Part shown: one piece after another, positions 59,636-64,000 of the stretch
Numbering within the stretch: position 1 is the first letter of the stretch
Layout: every line of letters begins with the position of its first letter
Assembly (NCBI RefSeq): GCF_025950095.1
Contig: NZ_JAPDDR010000017.1
Coordinates: 1 to 64,000, forward strand
Source of the DNA: Luteolibacter rhizosphaerae
Lineage (GTDB): Bacteria > Verrucomicrobiota > Verrucomicrobiia > Verrucomicrobiales > Akkermansiaceae
Length of the DNA stretch: 64,000 nt
Reading direction: 5' to 3'
Position numbers and translations under genes: made by a program
Notes under the pieces: model-generated
The model's input: the letters and a program-made list of their open reading frames with translations, nothing else
Databases searched by the model: none
Told to the model about the DNA's origin: nothing

Positions 59636-60136
59636 TCACTGATCGAGGATCGAATTCCAGTGTTCCACATGGTCCTTCTGCGCTTCGAGAAGCGGGGCCA
59701 CATCGTCATGGATGGTGATCGATTTGATCAGATCCTTCTGGGCGATCTTGTTCACCACGTCTTGGCCCTTCGTGACTTCGCCAAACACGGCGTGCTTGCT
59801 ATCGAGGTGGGGCGTGGGCCCGTGGGTGATGAAGAACTGGCTGCCGTTGGTATTCGGCCCGGCGTTCGCCATGGAAAAGATGCCCGGCTTGGAGTGCTTC
59901 AGGGAGTGGTCGATCTCGTCCGCGAAACGGTAGCCCGGACCGCCACGGCCGGTGCCGGTGGGATCGCCACCTTGGATCATGAAGTTCGAGATCACCCGGT
60001 GGAAGCTGACGCCATCGTAGTAACCGCGCTTCGCCAGATTCAGGAAGTTAGCTGAGGTCACCGGTACCTTAGAGGCGAAGATGGTGCCGTCGATGTCGCC
60101 CTTGTCGGTATGGATCGTGATGCGGATATCGGACAT
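59636..60136 (-). CDS. ppiB: Peptidyl-prolyl cis-trans isomerase, cyclophilin type
   Basis: This 166-residue protein has the cyclophilin core: [51 protein letters not shown] and [14 protein letters not shown]. It speeds proline isomerisation during folding. There is no signal peptide, so it is cytoplasmic. ATG 60136 gives the standard N-terminus ([15 protein letters not shown]); the upstream extension to 60190 is rejected. It follows a small membrane protein gene by 54 bases, on the same strand. Confidence 0.92.
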   Translation of the reverse strand: MSDIRITIHTDKGDIDGTIFASKVPVTSANFLNLAKRGYYDGVSFHRVISNFMIQGGDPTGTGRGGPGYRFADEIDHSLKHSKPGIFSMANAGPNTNGSQFFITHGPTPHLDSKHAVFGEVTKGQDVVNKIAQKDLIKSITIHDDVAPLLEAQKDHVEHWNSILDQ

Positions 60137-60190
60137 GGCCGCCAGCTTCTGAAACGCGGCGCGCGGAGGCGAGAGCGAATTGCGCCTCAC

Positions 60191-60406
60191 TCACTCATCG
60201 TGATGGAACCACAGCACGCCGCAGAGCGCCATGCCGACCAGCCAAGTCTCCCAAGCATAGGCGCAGAAGAGCGGGTAGATCATCAGGGCTAGGCCGATGG
60301 CCACCGGCTTCCAGCGATCCAACTGCCGGCCGTAGCGCCACGCGCCCCAGCCGATGGTGCTGAAGATGAAGCCGCCGAGGATGTTGAGAGGACTGAAGCT
60401 GAACAT
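60191..60406 (-). CDS. Small two-helix membrane protein, conserved hypothetical
   Basis: This 71-residue protein has two or three hydrophobic segments (NILGGFIFSTIGWGAW, PVAIGLALMIYPLFCAYAW, WLVGMALCGVLWF), with RWKPVAIG in the loop. I recall such 70-residue proteins as conserved and often labelled 'amino acid transport protein' without proof. It precedes ppiB on the same strand. Confidence 0.7.
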   Translation of the reverse strand: MFSFSPLNILGGFIFSTIGWGAWRYGRQLDRWKPVAIGLALMIYPLFCAYAWETWLVGMALCGVLWFHHDE

Positions 60407-60464
60407 CCGGATGTGCTGATGATCTCCCGGAATCCTCGGGAAAGCAAGTCGACAGCGCGGGGGC

Positions 60465-61304
60465 CTAGCCGGGAAATCCCCGCAGGATCTCCGCAGGGGT
60501 CATCCCCGACTCCCGAAGCCGCCGGATGGAAAGCGAGTCGGCCCGCTTGGCGAGCCGGACGCCCGCTTCATCCTTGATCAGCTCATGGTGCAGATAGACC
60601 GGTTCCGGAAAGCCGAGCAGGCTCTGTAGGATGCGGTGAATGTGAGTGGAGGAAAGCAGGTCTTCTCCGCGGGTCACGTGGCTCACCTGCTGGAAGGCGT
60701 CGTCCACGACCACGGCCAGATGGTAGGAGGTGCCGATGTCCTTCCGTGCGAGAATGGTATCTCCCAAGATGCCCGCTTCCACGGGGATGACTCCGTGGCG
60801 GAGATCGGTGAAGGAAAGCGGGCCCGCTATTTCCGCGGCGCGGGCCGCATCGAGGCGCCATGAAGGTGATGCGCCGCTTGCGAGCTTGGACTCGCGTTCT
60901 TCCTGACCGAGCCGGCGACAGATGCCCGGGTAGTGACTGCCCTCCGGCCCGTGCGGAGCGCTGGCCATGCGGGAGAGTTCCTCCTCGATCTCCCGCCGCG
61001 TGCAGAAGCAGGGGTATACGGCGCCGATTTCCTGCAGGCGGGCGAGCGCGGCTGCGTAGGCTGCGCCCCGCCCGGTCTGTCGCAGCGGCGTGCCGTCCCA
61101 GTCGAGACCAAGCCAGCCTAGGTCTTCCTCGGCCGCCTCGTAATAGTCGGGGCGGACGCGGGTGTGATCGATGTCCTCGAAGCGCAGGAGGAAGCGCCCG
61201 TCATGTTCCCTCGCGAGGTCGCGCGCCACCTTCGCGGCGTAGGCATGGCCCAAGTGCAGGTAGCCTGTCGGGCTGGGGGCGAAGCGGGTGACGACCGGGA
61301 CCAT
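60465..61304 (-). CDS. gluQ: Glutamyl-queuosine tRNA(Asp) synthetase
   Basis: This 279-residue protein is a class I synthetase fragment without an anticodon-binding domain: TRFAPSPTGYLHLGHAYAA (HIGH-like), FLLRFEDIDHTR, the zinc-type region YPCFCTRREIEEEL, and LAKRADSLSIRRL replacing KMSKS. Length and motifs are those of GluQRS, which attaches glutamate to queuosine in tRNA-Asp. The tRNA-Asp at 29513 would be its substrate. ATG 61304 is preferred over the upstream 61340. Confidence 0.92.
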   Translation of the reverse strand: MVPVVTRFAPSPTGYLHLGHAYAAKVARDLAREHDGRFLLRFEDIDHTRVRPDYYEAAEEDLGWLGLDWDGTPLRQTGRGAAYAAALARLQEIGAVYPCFCTRREIEEELSRMASAPHGPEGSHYPGICRRLGQEERESKLASGASPSWRLDAARAAEIAGPLSFTDLRHGVIPVEAGILGDTILARKDIGTSYHLAVVVDDAFQQVSHVTRGEDLLSSTHIHRILQSLLGFPEPVYLHHELIKDEAGVRLAKRADSLSIRRLRESGMTPAEILRGFPG

Positions 61305-61388
61305 GAAGGAGGGCGCGTCCGTGGATCTGCGCCGCGCCACGATGCTGCGGCGGTACCCTCCTGCGGAAGCTCGAAATCGGCTTCTATC

Positions 61389-62036
61389 TCACTCGACGGG
61401 CTCGCAGATGATCGCGACCTTCGCCGGGATGGCAGGAAGATCCACGACGTGCTCCACGCCGGGTAGTCCTGCCACGTAGAGCGGCGTTTCGCTGCGCACG
61501 AAGTTGGGCAGGTCCACGCGGTTGTCGGTCAGCAGCACTTTGCTGCCGGCATCGACCAGAGGTGAGATCGCCTCCCCCGGAGCCCGGGAGAATCCCGCGA
61601 ACTTCTCATGACTAAGCAGTCCCTTGATCACGACGAAGCCACCTTGGGGCTCGACGGACAACGATGCGGTGTAGCCGAGATCGCGGGTTGCGAAGCGCTT
61701 CGGGGTGGTCGGCGTCACCGGGAAGATTCCCTTTTGCTTGGAAGCTTCCATCGTGAGACGGGAGGTTTCCGCAGGCTTGAAGTCATCGGGATAGACGAAC
61801 TCGCGGAGCATCTCGATCTTCGCTTCTTGCCCGCGCTTGGCGATGATGGCCGGGGACGAGGTGACCTGGTTGTTCTCGATGAATTTCATCGTCACGCGGT
61901 ATTTCTTCGGGCTCTTCCGATCCTGCGTCGCCAGCTCGGAATATTGGCCGAGTGCGATCGAGGCATTGCCTGAGTTCGAAGGACTGCATTGGGTGAGAAC
62001 CAATGCGGAGACGAGAATGGCCGAGGGCTTTACCAT
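61389..62036 (-). CDS. Secretin-domain-like lipoprotein, stand-alone
   Basis: This 215-residue protein has a lipoprotein-like signal peptide (Cys17 in LVLTQC). The mature part has SSPAIIAKRGQEAKIEMLREFVYPDDFKP, a segment that resembles the start of the secretin domain in verrucomicrobial PilQ/GspD-type proteins, in which an REFxYP block is typical. It continues with TRDLGYTASLSVEPQGGFVVIKGLLS, matching the secretin core strands. It lacks the N-domains and the long C-terminus of real secretins. It is probably a derived, non-pore protein. It lies between gluQ and mdoH on the same strand. Confidence 0.6.
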   Translation of the reverse strand: MVKPSAILVSALVLTQCSPSNSGNASIALGQYSELATQDRKSPKKYRVTMKFIENNQVTSSPAIIAKRGQEAKIEMLREFVYPDDFKPAETSRLTMEASKQKGIFPVTPTTPKRFATRDLGYTASLSVEPQGGFVVIKGLLSHEKFAGFSRAPGEAISPLVDAGSKVLLTDNRVDLPNFVRSETPLYVAGLPGVEHVVDLPAIPAKVAIICEPVE

Positions 62037-62111
62037 AACTGACAGGCACTATCAGCAGCGGTGTTGCCGTCAAGTTTGCTTTCAGTTCCCGCTGCCGTGA
62101 TCCAGTGCAAT

Positions 62112-64000
62112 TCAGCCGAGTTCTTCCGTGGCGCCAGCATCCAAGCGGCGGCGATAGCTTTCCACGGCCTGAGTCCAGGCCGAGTGAATGCCTTCCGCCG
62201 GGCGCAGCCAGACAGCGCGGTGCAGGGCGAGCATACCGGGAGCGAGATACATCAGCTCGATCAGCTCTTCTTTCGACATCGCGCCGGGTCCCATGTTGAG
62301 GCAGCGCTCGACCAGAGCCTCGCTGCTCTCGTTCATCTCGCCGGGTTCCAGGAGGGAGACGTGCACGCCGTTCACGTAGGGATCCACGACCGCGGCGACG
62401 AGTCCGTGTCGCGCCGGTTGGGTGGCATCGAGTGCGGGATCGACCGAGGCATGGGCCATGTCGGCGAGCTTGAGCACATCCGGGGGATTGAGCTCCTCGG
62501 GAGTGGAAAGGATCTTATAGCGGGCCAGCGCCTTGCCATAGCGGGCGCGGCTGGTCCACACCGACACCGGGATGCACAGGATGAGGCCGAGCAAGATCGG
62601 CGCCATCCATGCGGCGAAGGTGGGGCTGATGTACCAAGCGAGTACCGCCCAGCCGATGCCCAGGATCGTGGGCGTGGCATGCACGGTCAGGGCTTCACCC
62701 CAGCCGGTGCCATCGGCCTCGCGGTTTTGGCTGCCCCAGCCGACCGCGTGACCCAGCACGATGCCGGAGACCATGAGTGTGTGAGCCACCATCACGGCCG
62801 GAGCCAGCAGCATGGAGAGGAGGGTCTCGAGGAAAGTTCCGATCAGCAGCGGGAAGAGGCCGCCGAAGGAGCGGCGCACCCGCGGCACCAGCACCGCGCC
62901 GATCATCGCCAGGATTTTCGGCAGGAAGAGCAGCAGGAAGATCGCGCCGGTGAGGATCAGGCTCTGCATCCGGCCGTCGATGTGGAAGAGGCGGTCAACC
63001 AAGGTGCCGTCGTAGGGGAGATTGCTCAGGCCGCTGGCCTCGCGGTCCCAGGCCACCCAGGTGCCGAAGATCAGGAAGAGGAACCATAGCGGGCTGCCGA
63101 GGTAGGCCATGATCCCCATGAAGAGGTGGGCCCGCACCGTGAGCGGCAGCTTGCGGGCGAAGATCAGCCAGAGGTGCTGCAGGTTGCCCTGGCACCAACG
63201 GCGGTCGCGCTTCAGGTGATCGATCAGGGTCGGCGGGGCTTCCTCGTAGGTGCCCTCGATGTCCCAGGCGAGCCAGACTTCCCAGCCTTGGGCCACCATC
63301 AGCGCCGCTTCCACGAAGTCGTGGCTCAGGATCTTGCCGCCGAAAGGTTCGCGTCCCGGCAGGTCGGGCAGCTCGCAGAAGTCGGAGAAGGGCTTCACGC
63401 GGATCAGCGCGTTGTGGCCCCAGTAGCTGCCGCCGCCGAGCTGCCACCAGTTCAGCCCGCGGATGAAGAGCGGCCCGTAGAGCCGCATCGCGAATTGCTG
63501 CAGGCGGGTGAAGATCGAGGAGCCGCGGATCAGCTTCGGCGGGGTCTGGAGGATGCCCAGGTTCGGATAAGCCTCCATCACGCGCGTCATCTTCAGGATG
63601 TCGCCGCCGTCCATCAGGCTGTCGGCATCCAGCACGACCATGGCCTCGTAGCCTCCGCCCCAGGTGCGGACGAAGTCGCCGATGTTACCCGCCTTGCGGT
63701 TGGAGTTGATCTTACGGCGTCTGTAGTAGATCCGGCCGAAGCCGCCGAGCTTGCGGCAGAGATTCGTCCACGCGGTCTCTTCCAGTACCCAGAGGTCCAG
63801 ATCGCGGGTATCGCTGAGGATGAAGAAATCGTAGGAGTCGATGTGTCCCGTGGCTTCGATCGAACGGTAGATCGCCTCGATCCGGGCACAGAAGCGGGTG
63901 CAGTCCTCGTTGTAGACCGGCATCACCACCGCATAGCGGCGGGTGAGGGGAGCATCACCGGCTTGCTCGGCCAGCTTCGTAATCCGCGCCGCGCGCTTCC
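62112..64000 (-). CDS. opgH: Glucans biosynthesis glucosyltransferase OpgH/MdoH, 5' end cut
   Basis: At least 629 residues are present; the 5' end is outside the window. It is a GT2 membrane glycosyltransferase: YAVVMPVYNED, AMVVLDADSLMDGG (metal-binding DxD), and DHLKRDRRWCQGNLQHLW (the Q/RxxRW region). Several membrane helices follow (IMAYLGSPLWFLFLIFGTW and others). It polymerises beta-1,2-glucan backbones of osmoregulated periplasmic glucans. The C-terminal 100 residues are cytoplasmic. No partner opgG/mdoG is seen in this window; it may lie to the right. Confidence 0.9.
   Translation of the reverse strand, partial: KRAARITKLAEQAGDAPLTRRYAVVMPVYNEDCTRFCARIEAIYRSIEATGHIDSYDFFILSDTRDLDLWVLEETAWTNLCRKLGGFGRIYYRRRKINSNRKAGNIGDFVRTWGGGYEAMVVLDADSLMDGGDILKMTRVMEAYPNLGILQTPPKLIRGSSIFTRLQQFAMRLYGPLFIRGLNWWQLGGGSYWGHNALIRVKPFSDFCELPDLPGREPFGGKILSHDFVEAALMVAQGWEVWLAWDIEGTYEEAPPTLIDHLKRDRRWCQGNLQHLWLIFARKLPLTVRAHLFMGIMAYLGSPLWFLFLIFGTWVAWDREASGLSNLPYDGTLVDRLFHIDGRMQSLILTGAIFLLLFLPKILAMIGAVLVPRVRRSFGGLFPLLIGTFLETLLSMLLAPAVMVAHTLMVSGIVLGHAVGWGSQNREADGTGWGEALTVHATPTILGIGWAVLAWYISPTFAAWMAPILLGLILCIPVSVWTSRARYGKALARYKILSTPEELNPPDVLKLADMAHASVDPALDATQPARHGLVAAVVDPYVNGVHVSLLEPGEMNESSEALVERCLNMGPGAMSKEELIELMYLAPGMLALHRAVWLRPAEGIHSAWTQAVESYRRRLDAGATEELG

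Noticed and set aside
1-64000. CRISPR array, prophage, integrase or insertion sequence
   Set aside because: No regularly spaced repeats and no transposase or integrase motifs were found in any frame I examined. Short tandem repeats found are too small and few.

Overview
The window looks like chromosome of a free-living, Gram-negative, high-G+C member of the Verrucomicrobiota, most like the Luteolibacter/Verrucomicrobiaceae lineage. This is inferred, not tested. The clues are: many Tat-signal sugar isomerase/epimerase-like TIM barrels; a DUF1080 protein; LamG-rich secreted glycosidases ending in a calcium-type DPDxDG segment; SHD1 and DUF6941 proteins; small lineage-type lipoproteins; lpxA (lipid A, so an outer membrane); and many leaderless or GTG/TTG starts. 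There are no phage genes, integrases, insertion sequences or CRISPR arrays.

Layout. 1-830: 3' end of a 5S rRNA with its terminator, then a doubly broken FkbM methyltransferase pseudogene. 0.9-10.5 kb: MFS transporter, L,D-transpeptidase, MidA-type methyltransferase, two tandem lipoproteins sharing a novel-looking repeat, another methyltransferase, a large secreted repeat protein, a zinc-ribbon protein and RlmI. 10.6-20.6 kb: housekeeping genes (histone-H1-like basic protein, YacP-type NYN nuclease, holB, fabG, sixA, pssA, amidase, lpxA, rsmB) with a GH43 glycosidase and a rhodanese-like protein. 20.6-33.6 kb: second L,D-transpeptidase, an AT-rich island, DUF1080 protein, SDRs, an OXA-like class D beta-lactamase with a long extra C-terminal domain divergent from a TetA-like efflux pump, acetyltransferase, glycerate kinase, fabD, tRNA-Asp, OsmC, SHD1-hydrolase and tcdA. 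33.7-47 kb: carbohydrate and secreted-protein zone (GH32 fructanase, two TIM-barrel epimerases, lipase-like hydrolase, ricin-lectin/HExxH protein, WA-DP repeat protein, GH128-LamG glucanase). 47-64 kb: yjbQ-nadC-birA-PBP2 run, DUF6941, SDR, ParE-type toxin-antitoxin pair, ABC-F ATPase, a monoheme c-type protein, a three-gene operon of unknown secreted proteins, cyclophilin, gluQRS, a secretin-domain-like lipoprotein and the 3' part of mdoH/opgH.

How the genes work together. Envelope functions recur: two L,D-transpeptidases, an amidase and a PBP2 for peptidoglycan; lpxA, pssA, fabD and fabG for lipids; and opgH for periplasmic glucans. The GH32, GH43, GH128, DUF1080 and epimerase genes suggest a polysaccharide-degrading lifestyle. 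Intergenic spaces carry several unrelated short repeats and palindromes (9-bp ACACGGATT type, 7-bp AGCCAAG type, CGCNAAATN type and two hairpin types) of the kind dispersed through such genomes.

Most promising unknowns: the three-gene secreted operon at 57083-59360, the class D beta-lactamase fusion, the SPYN-repeat lipoproteins, the lone secretin-like domain, the ricin/HExxH protein, and an over-represented octamer YCTAACAG seen on both strands in different reading frames.
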